From a virus, in IMG/VR virus record IMGVR_UViG_3300025137_000184, positions 1-29,219 of that record: a stretch of DNA of 29,219 bases. One strand, written 5' to 3'. Positions 15,733 to 22,409 of this stretch are shown here, piece after piece. A program made the position numbers and the translations under genes. The notes under the pieces were generated by a model, which was not told where the DNA came from, did no database searches, and was given only the letters and a program-made list of their open reading frames with translations. Within the stretch, counting starts at the first letter, position 1; every line of letters begins with the position of its first letter.

Positions 15733-16055
15733 TAGCACAAGACTTTCACTTCTATAATAATGGAGTGTATAAAACAATAGAAAAACTATCACCACAAGGT
15801 TGGTTTACGGATATAAAAAAAGTTGAACCAAGTATTAGAATATTTGGAACACAAAAACAAATTGACAAAGCTTTAGATAATTATATTGAAATGACAGGAT
15901 TAAATTTAGATGAATGTTATGATTTTAAAGTAGAAGAACAAAGCACTCAATTTTATAATAAAGAACGAAATGAAATAATTAAAAACAAGCTGCAGGAATA
16001 CAAAAACATTTATGATGTATTAAGTAATGACTCAGCATTAATAACAACGATATGA
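15723..16055 (+). CDS. early protein of unknown function
   Basis: 110 residues, mixed alpha/beta, with one cysteine (DECYDF). The first ~40 residues look like a small beta unit (FHFYNNGVYKTIEKLSPQGWFTDI), and the second half is a long charged helix (KERNEIIKNKLQEYKNIYDV). It overlaps its upstream neighbour by 10 bases, and the stop overlaps the next ATG (ATGA). No family recognised. Confidence 0.55.
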   Translation: MELIAQDFHFYNNGVYKTIEKLSPQGWFTDIKKVEPSIRIFGTQKQIDKALDNYIEMTGLNLDECYDFKVEEQSTQFYNKERNEIIKNKLQEYKNIYDVLSNDSALITTI

Positions 16056-16258
16056 AAGAAACTGAATTAATACACAAAAGAATGAATGACATTAATACTT
16101 TTCAAGCTCACGAAAACGAAGTATATTTAAGAGGAACAGATGAATGTGGTAATGACTTTCAGATCTGTTTTGATAGCTACAACTTCTTAGAATGGATTGA
16201 CAAAGAACAATTAGAATATATTAAAGAACAATTAACTAAATACATAAATACAAAATGA
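16052..16258 (+). CDS. small early protein of unknown function
   Basis: 68 residues, with ATGA overlaps at both ends, so it is translated as part of a tight chain. The sequence is a beta-type core (NEVYLRGTDECGNDFQICFD) followed by a charged helix (WIDKEQLEYIKEQLTKYI). There are two cysteines at about residues 31 and 38. No recognisable family. Confidence 0.55.
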   Translation: MKETELIHKRMNDINTFQAHENEVYLRGTDECGNDFQICFDSYNFLEWIDKEQLEYIKEQLTKYINTK

Positions 16259-16563
16259 AACAAACAATGAATTTTTATGACTTTCAACGATGGTTTGAAA
16301 ACGTAAGACCAAATAATTTTAGCAACGCAGGATTGATAAGTTTATTTGAATATTTTGAAGAATTTGAAGAAGGAACAGGAGAAGAATGGGAATTTGATGG
16401 AATAGCTTTATGCTGCGACTTTACAGAATACGATGATCTTGATGAATTTAAAGCTAATTATACTTGCGAAGAATATCAGGAAATAGAAGATTGGGATAGA
16501 TTAGAATATTATACAACGACAATTCCTTTAAATGGTAAAGGTTGTATTATACAAAATTTTTAA
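16255..16563 (+). CDS. acidic early phage protein of unknown function
   Basis: 102 residues, strongly acidic (EYFEEFEEGTGEEWEFDG), with a segment IALCCDFTEYDDLDEFKANY. I have seen this pattern (xALCCxFTEY) in unannotated proteins of many phages. The acidity could suggest a DNA mimic, for example an anti-restriction or nucleoid-protein inhibitor, but this is only a guess. The ATG overlaps the previous stop (ATGA). Confidence 0.55.
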   Translation: MKQTMNFYDFQRWFENVRPNNFSNAGLISLFEYFEEFEEGTGEEWEFDGIALCCDFTEYDDLDEFKANYTCEEYQEIEDWDRLEYYTTTIPLNGKGCIIQNF

Positions 16564-16582
16564 ATAATTAAATAATTAAAAT

Positions 16583-16978
16583 ATGAAAACTGAAAAGATT
16601 AAAGAAAAGTACCACCACTACGGACTAGACAAAGAAGATGTCTTTAAACATCAACACTATGTAATTATCACAAGATCAGGAATTGATAAAATTCAGGCAA
16701 TAGAAAATATCACTATTGATTATGAAGTTATAAATTGCGAAAGAGATTTTTGTGTAGTAAAAGCTTATGGGTATAAAGAAAGCGAAGAAATAAAAATTCA
16801 AACATTTGGCTCAGCTTTAAAAGGCGAAGGGTTTAAAGATGGAAACTGTAACACTTGGTATGTAATGGAGATGGCTGAGAAAAGAGCTATGTCAAGAGCA
16901 GTACTAAAGCTTACAGGGTTCTATGAACTTGGAGTGTTTGGAGAAGATGAATCAGAAGATTTTAAAAAGAAATATTAA
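16583..16978 (+). CDS. probable recombination-associated protein (unknown family)
   Basis: 131 residues. The central part (INCERDFCVVKAYGYKESEE) is beta-like. It is followed by FGSALKGEGFKDGNCNTWYVMEMAEKR and AMSRAVLKLTGFYE. The pattern AEKRAxxRAxLKLxG is reminiscent of the Arg/Ala-rich helix of phage single-strand annealing proteins (ERF/Rad52-like) and related proteins that accompany SSB genes. The next gene encodes an SSB-like protein, which supports a role in recombination or replication. The protein is short for a full annealase, so it may be an accessory factor. Confidence 0.45.
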   Translation: MKTEKIKEKYHHYGLDKEDVFKHQHYVIITRSGIDKIQAIENITIDYEVINCERDFCVVKAYGYKESEEIKIQTFGSALKGEGFKDGNCNTWYVMEMAEKRAMSRAVLKLTGFYELGVFGEDESEDFKKKY

Positions 16979-16996
16979 TTAAATAAATAAATAAAA

Positions 16997-17329
16997 ATGG
17001 ATGTAACAGGAAAATTAGTAAAGATACTTGACTTAGAAACAGGTACAAGTAAAGCAGGAAAAGAATGGCAAAAACAAACAGTAGTGATTGATTCAGGAGA
17101 TGAATTTAATAACTTAACTGCTGTAAGTGCTTTTGGAGAAGATAAAATAAAACACTTAAACAAATTAGATATTGGTATGACAGTTTCTATTCTTTGTAAT
17201 GTTTATTCAAGAGAATATAAAGGGAAATACTATCATAATATAGATGGGTACCACTTTACAAATCAAAGTGAAAATCCTGAAGTTAAAGACAGCTTTGCAA
17301 CTACTGATGATAATGATTTACCTTTTTAG
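16997..17329 (+). CDS. single-stranded DNA-binding-like protein (DUF3127-type OB fold)
   Basis: 110 residues. The start (MDVTGKLVKILDLETGTSKA), the segment GKEWQKQTVVIDSG and a later beta stretch (KYYHNIDGYHFT) fit the OB-fold DUF3127 family, a Bacteroidota SSB-like group. The last seven residues, DDNDLPF, match the acidic C-terminal tip with which SSB proteins recruit replication and repair partners. It would coat single-stranded phage DNA during replication. Its position between the recombination-like gene and the DnaA-like gene supports this. Confidence 0.75.
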   Translation: MDVTGKLVKILDLETGTSKAGKEWQKQTVVIDSGDEFNNLTAVSAFGEDKIKHLNKLDIGMTVSILCNVYSREYKGKYYHNIDGYHFTNQSENPEVKDSFATTDDNDLPF

Positions 17330-17331
17330 AT

Positions 17332-17841
17332 ATGACTGAAGAATTAAATTTTAAAGCAATATGCAACCTCACTACAAGGGTAATGGGGTTGCCAACAGGA
17401 TCTTTAGCATTTAAGAGTAGGCAAAGAAAGTTGCAATCAGCACGTTCAATAGCAGGTTACATTGGTTTAACTAAAGAAGATATATCTAGAGTTGTTATAG
17501 CTAAAATACTAAACAGGGATAGAACTGCAACTTATCATTACGAAAGAACTCACAAAAAAAACTTTCAAAGGTGTCGTGTTTATAGAGATTGTTTTACTAA
17601 AATCTATAAAGAATATAAAAACATAGATGGAGAAAAGGATATTTTTATAAACAAAAGACAAATGAAAAGCCACTTATTACAAAACAGGGTAATAGAGAGT
17701 AAAAAATTTGATGTAAAATTAGAAGTAAAAAGTGGTAATGCTATCTGCTTTATAAACACTACTTACTTTGACTTTTCCAATCAGTTAAAAAATATTGAAA
17801 AAGCGATGGCAAACTATCATTATACAATAAAAATTATATGA
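17332..17841 (+). CDS. DnaA domain IV-like DNA-binding protein
   Basis: 169 residues. Residues ~30-75 resemble the DNA-binding domain IV of DnaA: QSARSIAGYIGL as the recognition scaffold and NRDRTATYHYERTH (61-74) in place of the DnaA signature (R/K-D-H-T-T-V-x-H). There is no AAA+ ATPase part. The C-terminal ~90 residues are of unknown fold. A free DnaA-type domain next to replication genes suggests binding to DnaA-box-like sites at an origin, either recruiting or displacing host DnaA. The stop overlaps the next ATG (ATGA). The similarity is moderate. Confidence 0.6.
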   Translation: MTEELNFKAICNLTTRVMGLPTGSLAFKSRQRKLQSARSIAGYIGLTKEDISRVVIAKILNRDRTATYHYERTHKKNFQRCRVYRDCFTKIYKEYKNIDGEKDIFINKRQMKSHLLQNRVIESKKFDVKLEVKSGNAICFINTTYFDFSNQLKNIEKAMANYHYTIKII

Positions 17842-18458
17842 AACATTTGCTAAGCTTATCAGCTTTTTTGGTTTTAAATAAAGAATTGGCAAGGAGAGTT
17901 GGATTAAATTCAGCCATACTTCTTTCTGACTTAATTAGCAAAGAAGAATATTTTATATCAAATGGTGCTACTGATGGGTGGTTTTTTAACACTGAAGCTA
18001 ATATTGAGAGAGATACCACCCTAACTCCTTACCAACAAAGAAAGTGTCTTAAAACGCTTAAAACAGAAGGGTTAATAGAAATTAAAAGAAAAGGAATACC
18101 TGCTAAACAATTCTTTAAAATAAACGAAGAACAAGTTGTTAAGTTTCTTAAGGACTTGTCAGCAACAAACTTAAGGACTATTAATAATAATAAAGTAATA
18201 AAAATAAACAATAAATACTTTAAAAAGCCGACTATAATTGAAATCGGATCTTATTGTAAAGAAAGGAATAATAATATAGAAGCTGAAGCATTTTTTGATT
18301 TTTATGAAAGTAAAGATTGGTTTGTAGGAAAGTCTAAAATGAAATGTTGGAAAAGTGCTGTAAGGAATTGGGAACGTAGAGATAAAATAAAACCTAAAAC
18401 AACAAGCAAGTTGCACTCACAAATTAACGCTTGGCAAGAAGCTAAAAAACTATTATGA
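17838..18458 (+). CDS. replication initiator-like protein (winged helix plus C-terminal loader-type domain)
   Basis: 206 residues. Residues ~1-110 look like a winged-helix replisome organiser N-domain (LNKELARRVGLNSAILLSDL, TPYQQRKCLKTLKTEGLIEI). A basic, Asn-rich linker follows (NNNKVIKINNKYFKKP). Residues ~145-206 hold EAEAFFDFYESKDWFVGKSK and WKSAVRNWERR, a pattern found at the C-terminus of many phage initiators. It would bind the origin and help to load the host helicase. The genome encodes no helicase or polymerase of its own that I can see. The coupled neighbours are the DnaA-like gene and a possible loader. Confidence 0.65.
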   Translation: MKHLLSLSAFLVLNKELARRVGLNSAILLSDLISKEEYFISNGATDGWFFNTEANIERDTTLTPYQQRKCLKTLKTEGLIEIKRKGIPAKQFFKINEEQVVKFLKDLSATNLRTINNNKVIKINNKYFKKPTIIEIGSYCKERNNNIEAEAFFDFYESKDWFVGKSKMKCWKSAVRNWERRDKIKPKTTSKLHSQINAWQEAKKLL

Positions 18459-18817
18459 AAACACTAAAAAACGAAAACCTAAAAGAACTAGCTGAAAAAG
18501 TGTTAGACTTAGTCGCTAGAACCTCAGTAGAGATAGGACACAAAACAGATCCAAGCACTATGGCTAACCTTAGCAAGATCTTTGCTCAAGACTTGATTCA
18601 AGAGAAACGCTTTGGGAATATGACTTTTAATCAAATTCAAGATGCTTTTAGGCAAGGCATAAGATTTGGCAAAGATGAACCTTTTTTAAATATTAGAACT
18701 TTTTACAAGTGGACTTATGCTCACAAGAAAGTTGTAGATGATGCTTATCATCAAGTTCATACTTTAGGACAAAAGAATGTACCCTTTTATCAAGAACCTG
18801 TAAAACTACTTAAATGA
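18455..18817 (+). CDS. replication-region protein, possible helicase-loader partner
   Basis: 120 residues, helical, basic at the end. The segment DPSTMANLSKIFAQDLIQEK followed by RFGNMTFNQIQDAFRQGIRF is a helix-rich unit that I associate with small proteins encoded next to phage replication initiators. There is no Walker motif, so it is not a DnaC-type ATPase. It starts with an ATGA overlap on the initiator gene and ends with a similar overlap on a 20-codon reading frame. Its role is inferred from the neighbourhood only. Confidence 0.5.
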   Translation: MKTLKNENLKELAEKVLDLVARTSVEIGHKTDPSTMANLSKIFAQDLIQEKRFGNMTFNQIQDAFRQGIRFGKDEPFLNIRTFYKWTYAHKKVVDDAYHQVHTLGQKNVPFYQEPVKLLK

Positions 18818-18876
18818 TAGGTTGGGTAATAATAACAGCAATAGTGCTGTGGCTAATTAGAAAACTAAGAGAATGA
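18814..18876 (+). CDS. 20-residue single-pass membrane peptide
   Basis: ATG at 18814 overlaps the upstream stop (ATGA), and its own TGA overlaps the next ATG (ATGA). The peptide is almost entirely one hydrophobic helix (WVIITAIVLWLI) with a basic end (RKLRE). The tight coupling on both sides fills an otherwise unexplained 55-base gap. Tiny membrane peptides of this kind are often missed in annotation. Confidence 0.5.
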   Translation: MIGWVIITAIVLWLIRKLRE

Positions 18877-19295
18877 CAACAAGACAAACATCAATAGATT
18901 GCTTTAATCAAATTAAAGAAGAAGGACTTTTATCTAATATGAGATTTAAAATATATGAATCTATTTTGATTAATGCACCCTGCACAAGTGCAGAAGTATT
19001 ATCTACTATGTTGAGCAAAAATAGTGCAATTACATCTTCAAGAGCTAGATTTACTGAATTAAGAGAATTAGGAGTTATTTATGAAGTGCAAAATAGAAAG
19101 TGTACTATAACAGGAAGAACATCAATAGAGTGGGATCTGACAGATAGACTGCCTGTAAATATGAAAAAGACTAATAAAACAAAGAAACACAGAACAGATG
19201 ATGCTTTAAATTCATTAAGGGAATTATTTAAAAATAAAAAGAATAGTACAGTTGAGGATTGGAAAGAGGTTGCTAATTTGATTAAGAGTATATGA
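18873..19295 (+). CDS. winged-helix DNA-binding-type protein
   Basis: 140 residues. Residues ~20-90 read as a winged helix (KIYESILINAPCTSAEVLST, TSSRARFTELRELGVIYEVQ, KCTITGRTSIEWDL). This arrangement is typical of phage proteins encoded beside NinG. The C-terminal part is basic and helical (NMKKTNKTKKHRTDDALNSL). It may be a transcriptional or replication regulator. Its stop overlaps the NinG start (ATGA). Confidence 0.55.
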   Translation: MTTRQTSIDCFNQIKEEGLLSNMRFKIYESILINAPCTSAEVLSTMLSKNSAITSSRARFTELRELGVIYEVQNRKCTITGRTSIEWDLTDRLPVNMKKTNKTKKHRTDDALNSLRELFKNKKNSTVEDWKEVANLIKSI

Positions 19296-19696
19296 AGTCA
19301 TTAAGCAAACTAAAAAAAGAATTAGATAAGTGGTTTAGTCTTTACATAAGACTTAGAGATGCTACTAATGAGGGATTGGTTCAATGCTTTACATCAGGAA
19401 GGGTGTATCACTATAAGAGTATTCACGCAGGACACTTTATGTCTAGGAGGTGTCTTTCTACAAGATGGTGTGAAATAAATGTACAACCTCAATCGGCTGC
19501 TGATAATCTTTTTGGACAGGGAAAGCAGTATCAGTTCGGACTTAATTTGGATGCTAAATATGGAGAGGGTACTGCTGAAGATTTACAAATAAAGTCTAAA
19601 CAAATACAAAAGTTTTCTAGGGTTGATTATGAAGATAAGATCAGTTATTATAAATCACTTGTTAAAAACTTAAAAAAAGAAAAGGAAATAGAATAA
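19292..19696 (+). CDS. ninG: NinG/Rap-like recombination protein
   Basis: 134 residues. It matches lambda NinG (Rap), a structure-specific endonuclease that acts on recombination intermediates: LKKELDKWFSLYIRLRD at the N-terminus, AGHFMSRRCLSTRW (46-59), ENVQPQ-type segment INVQPQSAADNLFGQG, and YGEGTAEDLQIKS. In the classical family two Cys pairs form a zinc site around the AGHF motif. Here the expected positions read C32-F-T-S35 and S68-A-A-D71, so three of four ligands are missing while the His/Arg core remains. I associate this variant with flavobacterial phages. The gene lies in the recombination and replication block. Confidence 0.8.
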   Translation: MKSLSKLKKELDKWFSLYIRLRDATNEGLVQCFTSGRVYHYKSIHAGHFMSRRCLSTRWCEINVQPQSAADNLFGQGKQYQFGLNLDAKYGEGTAEDLQIKSKQIQKFSRVDYEDKISYYKSLVKNLKKEKEIE

Positions 19697-19705
19697 CTTT
19701 TTTAT

Positions 19706-19713
19706 TATCTTTG
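19706..19713 (+). promoter_or_regulatory. isolated -7 type element (TATCTTTG)
   Basis: A perfect TAnnTTTG lies 5 bases before the ATG at 19718. No TTTG is visible at the proper distance upstream, so this is only half of a Bacteroidota promoter. If used, the transcript would begin at or just inside the start codon of the next gene. Confidence 0.3.
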
Positions 19714-19717
19714 GCGT

Positions 19718-20074
19718 ATGCTCATACCGATTTATTCAAGTGAAGAACACAAATCAATAGTTGAGGTTTATATTACAATGTGTAAACAATTTTCACAAGA
19801 AGTAGCAACTCAAGCAAGATATAAAAACTATTTAGATGTTATTGATTTAATAACAGAATACCATAATGGCTATGGAGAAGGGCTTAGAGAGAATAACTTT
19901 TATAATTGGATAACTATTATCCCAATTAACTTATCAGTCGCTACAAGTGGTTTTTTTGCAGGTATAGAAACGAAAACTAACTCAGCTTCAATTAGAGCTT
20001 ACAAAGTTGTGTTAGAACAAATGCTACAACAGGTAATAGAAAAGCTAGATAACTTAGAGCCAACAAATGAATAA
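19718..20074 (+). CDS. unknown protein of the early region
   Basis: 118 residues, helical, one cysteine, no membrane segment strong enough to call (NLSVATSGFFAGIETKTNS is mildly hydrophobic). An ATG at 19718 follows a gap of 21 bases after NinG. Later in-frame ATG codons could also serve. It overlaps the sigma-like gene by 8 bases. No family recognised; the coupling suggests it acts with, or is regulated like, the sigma-like factor. Confidence 0.5.
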   Translation: MLIPIYSSEEHKSIVEVYITMCKQFSQEVATQARYKNYLDVIDLITEYHNGYGEGLRENNFYNWITIIPINLSVATSGFFAGIETKTNSASIRAYKVVLEQMLQQVIEKLDNLEPTNE

Positions 20075-20648
20075 AATCTATAAAGAAATAGCTACACTTA
20101 GTGATAAGTTTAGAACTATGGCTTTTGGATTGACTACTGATGAGAATAAAATAAATAACGCTGTTCAGGAATTGATGCTTTACTTTTTACAAATGAATCC
20201 TGAAACTTTAAAAAGTATTTATGACAAAGATGGATTAGAGGGAGTTACAAGATATGGAGCAGTAGCACTAAGGAGAGCTTTAACAAGCCCTAGAAGTAGT
20301 TTTTATTATAAGTATGAAAAGTATTATACACATATTGATAGGTCTATTTATAGTTCTAATGCAACTGATACTGATGAGTTTTTTATTCCTGATGGTTTTA
20401 ACTATAAAGATATATCAAACATACCAAATGAAGAAGTAGATAACCGTAAGTTAAACAAGATAGAGCAAATAGATAAAGTATTAGATAATGTGTATTGGTA
20501 TGATAAAAAAATCTTTGAGCTTTATTACTATGAAGGCAACACTCTTGATAGTTTAGCTGCAAAGACTAAGATAAGCAGGAACAGTATTTTTAACACAATA
20601 GACAAAGTAAGAACAATAATTAAAAATAAATTAAATGAAGATGTATAA
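20067..20648 (+). CDS. sigma-70-like transcription factor
   Basis: 193 residues. The C-terminal ~55 residues look like a sigma region 4 helix-turn-helix (WYDKKIFELYYYEGNTLDSL, AAKTKISRNSIFNTIDKVRT). The N-terminal half (ELMLYFLQMNPE, YGAVALRRALTSPRSSFYYK) is compatible with a reduced region 2. Small sigma-like proteins of this type are common in Bacteroidota phages. It could direct host RNA polymerase to phage-specific late promoters; the recurrent TTCTATTATATTATAT motif is the obvious candidate site. It overlaps the gene before it by 8 bases. Confidence 0.65.
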   Translation: MNKIYKEIATLSDKFRTMAFGLTTDENKINNAVQELMLYFLQMNPETLKSIYDKDGLEGVTRYGAVALRRALTSPRSSFYYKYEKYYTHIDRSIYSSNATDTDEFFIPDGFNYKDISNIPNEEVDNRKLNKIEQIDKVLDNVYWYDKKIFELYYYEGNTLDSLAAKTKISRNSIFNTIDKVRTIIKNKLNEDV

Positions 20649-20715
20649 CCCAAAAACCCACGACAGTTTTATTATGCAATTTGGATTTGAATACCCAAGA
20701 CTTGTAATTGCGTGA
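20641..20715 (+). CDS. 24-residue reading frame between the sigma-like and Cys-rich genes
   Basis: ATG at 20641 lies inside the last codons of the sigma-like gene, and the TGA overlaps the GTG start of the next gene (GTGA). The peptide (MYNPKTHDSFIMQFGFEYPR) is not hydrophobic. It fills an otherwise empty 63-base gap. It may be a real micro-gene or only a coupling leader for the Cys-rich protein. Confidence 0.35.
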   Translation: MYNPKTHDSFIMQFGFEYPRLVIA

Positions 20716-21113
20716 ACAAGTTTTTTGTACCAAATGAAGTATATAAAGATAGAATAGCAATATGCCGATCTTGTGATAAGTATATAAGTTTATTAGGAAA
20801 TTGCTCTATTTGCAAATGCTTTATGAAAGTAAAAGCAAGAATAGCACCAATGGCTTGTCCTCAGAAGTATTGGGATAAAACAACAGAAGTAGAAACACCT
20901 GATGACTTGCCGCAAGAAATAATAGATGAGATTTTAGATATGTGGAAAGACTTAAAAACAGGTAGAGCAAAAGATGTAGAAGCAAAAAAAATTATGATAG
21001 AAACTTACAATACAATCTACAACACCAATTACTCTCCAACAACTAATTGTGGTTCTTGTATATCTACTTGCTTTGATGGAATTAAAAAATTATATAAACA
21101 ATACAGTAAATGA
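20712..21113 (+). CDS. Cys-rich zinc-binding-type protein
   Basis: 133 residues. Residues 18-49 carry C-x2-C, C-x2-C-x-C and a further Cys (C18, C21, C31, C34, C36, C49; ICRSCDKYISLLGNCSICKC), a zinc-ribbon pattern widespread in small phage proteins. The C-terminal end has another cluster (C113, C116, C120; NCGSCISTCFDGIKKLY). GTG is used as the start because it sits at the upstream stop and fits the MNKFFVPNE N-terminus. The role is unknown; nucleic-acid or protein binding is likely. Confidence 0.6.
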   Translation: MNKFFVPNEVYKDRIAICRSCDKYISLLGNCSICKCFMKVKARIAPMACPQKYWDKTTEVETPDDLPQEIIDEILDMWKDLKTGRAKDVEAKKIMIETYNTIYNTNYSPTTNCGSCISTCFDGIKKLYKQYSK

Positions 21114-21361
21114 AAAAGAAAGAACAACCACCTCACTATTATATAGGCAAAAAGTATAAAATAGAAGCTAGAAAAGTTGTAGAGGACTTTCAAGCAGATA
21201 ACTATAATATAGGAACAGCTATAACTTATTTGTTAAGGGCAGGAAATAAAGAAGGCAATCCTGCTGAACAGGATATTAGAAAAGCTATTAATCACTTACA
21301 CTTTGAATTAGATAGAATCTTTGAGGGGGGTAAAATTAAAACAGGAGGACTGGCACAATGA
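21110..21361 (+). CDS. DUF3310 family protein
   Basis: 83 residues. The order HYYIGKKYKIEARKVVEDF, then YNIGTAITYLLRAGNKEGNP, then DIRKAINHLHFELDRI is the full DUF3310 pattern, a small helical family found in many phages and sometimes labelled as nucleotide kinase-like. There is no Walker motif, so kinase activity is doubtful. ATGA overlaps link it to both neighbours. Likely part of nucleotide metabolism or host interaction, but not proven. Confidence 0.75.
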   Translation: MKKKEQPPHYYIGKKYKIEARKVVEDFQADNYNIGTAITYLLRAGNKEGNPAEQDIRKAINHLHFELDRIFEGGKIKTGGLAQ

Positions 21362-21615
21362 CATTATATAAATGCGTATGCGGAAACGAGGAGGAAATAG
21401 GTAAAGCAACAATAGCTTTAAGAGATGGTAAGTGGAGAACTATTGAAGCTCTTTGTGATTGTGGTTTATGGATGCAATCAGAACCTACTGAGGGTATGCC
21501 TAGTATAAAAAGAACAGAAGAATCTTTAAGTAAGAAGAAAAGAGGGGATAAGCTTTGGGAAGGTGCTAAAGAAAAACTAGTAGGAGAAAGAGGAGTAAAC
21601 GAATCATTTGATTAA
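21358..21615 (+). CDS. small Cys-containing protein of unknown function
   Basis: 85 residues with C6-x-C8 and C33-x-C35 (YKCVCGNEEE and EALCDCGLWM), which could form one zinc site of the treble-clef or ribbon type. The remainder is charged (EESLSKKKRGDKLWEGAKEK). It is coupled to the DUF3310 gene by an ATGA overlap. The function cannot be told from the sequence. Confidence 0.5.
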   Translation: MTLYKCVCGNEEEIGKATIALRDGKWRTIEALCDCGLWMQSEPTEGMPSIKRTEESLSKKKRGDKLWEGAKEKLVGERGVNESFD

Positions 21616-21618
21616 GAT

Positions 21619-21822
21619 ATGAAAGCACGTACTACAAAATATTTAAAAGAACTGACAAAGAAAGCAGTAAAGTATTATTTTGAAAATTCTGATAATAGCT
21701 TAAAACATATATCTAAAAAATTTAATATTAATACAGAAATGTTAAGTGATGGAATTAGCAAAGAACTAAAGAAAAGAGTAGACAACAGCTTATCCAGAAA
21801 ATACATAAAAAAATTTAATTAA
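21619..21822 (+). CDS. small helix-turn-helix-type protein
   Basis: 67 residues, basic (20 or so Lys/Arg). The middle segment SLKHISKKFNINTEMLSDGI reads as a helix-turn-helix of the type found in small transcription factors and terminase-like DNA binders. It is the last gene before a copy of the recurrent AT motif and the modification cassette. It could be a local regulator. Similarity to a specific family is not clear. Confidence 0.5.
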   Translation: MKARTTKYLKELTKKAVKYYFENSDNSLKHISKKFNINTEMLSDGISKELKKRVDNSLSRKYIKKFN

Positions 21823-21837
21823 ATAAATAACTAAAAA

Positions 21838-21848
21838 TTCTATTATAT
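21838..21848 (+). promoter_or_regulatory. recurrent AT motif, copy 4 (candidate phage promoter)
   Basis: TTCTATTATAT, then ACT, then the ATG at 21852. The second half of the motif is degenerate, while the first 11 bases are conserved. It is preceded by TAACTAAAAA, like other copies. It would start the transcript of the ParB, glycosyltransferase, dioxygenase and terminase genes. Confidence 0.5.
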
Positions 21849-21851
21849 ACT

Positions 21852-22409
21852 ATGAAACTAAAAATCAACCAATTAAAACCAAATAGCAGCAATCCAAGAA
21901 TAATTAAAGAAGCAAAATTCAAAAAGCTTGTACAAAGCATTAAAGACTTTCCTGAAATGTTAGAGCTAAGACCTGTTATATTAGATGAAGATATGACTAT
22001 CTTAGGGGGTAATATGAGATACAAAGCTTGTGTAGAAGCAGGTTTAAAAGAAGTCCCTGTTAAAATAGCTAAAGGATTAACAGAAGAACAAAAGCAAGAG
22101 TTCATAGTAAAAGACAATGTAGGGTTCGGAGAATGGGATTGGGATGCTTTAGGCAACGAATGGGATAATGTTAAGTTAGGAGAATGGGGTATGGATGTAT
22201 GGCAACCTGAAGAAGCAGTAGACTATTCTGTATTAGATGACATAGACTTAGGATCAACATTGCACGAAAAAGAAAAAGGTGTAAAGAGAGCTATACAAAT
22301 AGAGTTTAGTGCCGAGCATTATGAAGAAGCAAACAACCTAATAAACAAAGCAAGATCGGAAGGTAAGAATGTAGGGCTAATTGTTTTAAACGCTTTAAAG
22401 AATGATTAA
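21852..22409 (+). CDS. ParB/sulfiredoxin-fold nuclease-domain protein
   Basis: 185 residues. Residues ~1-75 match the ParB N-terminal domain: INQLKPNSSNPR, FKKLVQSIKDFP, RPVILDEDMTILGGNMRYKA (GGNMR at 52-56, the nucleotide-binding arm). ParB-type domains in phages occur next to DNA methylases, modification enzymes and terminases, where they may bind CTP or ATP and DNA. The C-terminal part (KRAIQIEFSAEHYEEANNLI) is a separate small domain. There is no helix-turn-helix of plasmid ParB, so partitioning is unlikely. Its 8-base overlap with the glycosyltransferase gene ties it to the modification cassette. Confidence 0.75.
   Translation: MKLKINQLKPNSSNPRIIKEAKFKKLVQSIKDFPEMLELRPVILDEDMTILGGNMRYKACVEAGLKEVPVKIAKGLTEEQKQEFIVKDNVGFGEWDWDALGNEWDNVKLGEWGMDVWQPEEAVDYSVLDDIDLGSTLHEKEKGVKRAIQIEFSAEHYEEANNLINKARSEGKNVGLIVLNALKND

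Noticed and set aside
21110-21361. True nucleotide kinase
   Set aside because: DUF3310 proteins are sometimes labelled so, but no P-loop or other kinase motif is present in the 83 residues.
21852-22409. Plasmid-type partition ParB
   Set aside because: Only the N-terminal ParB fold is present. There is no helix-turn-helix, no ParA gene and no parS-like repeats, so partitioning is unlikely.
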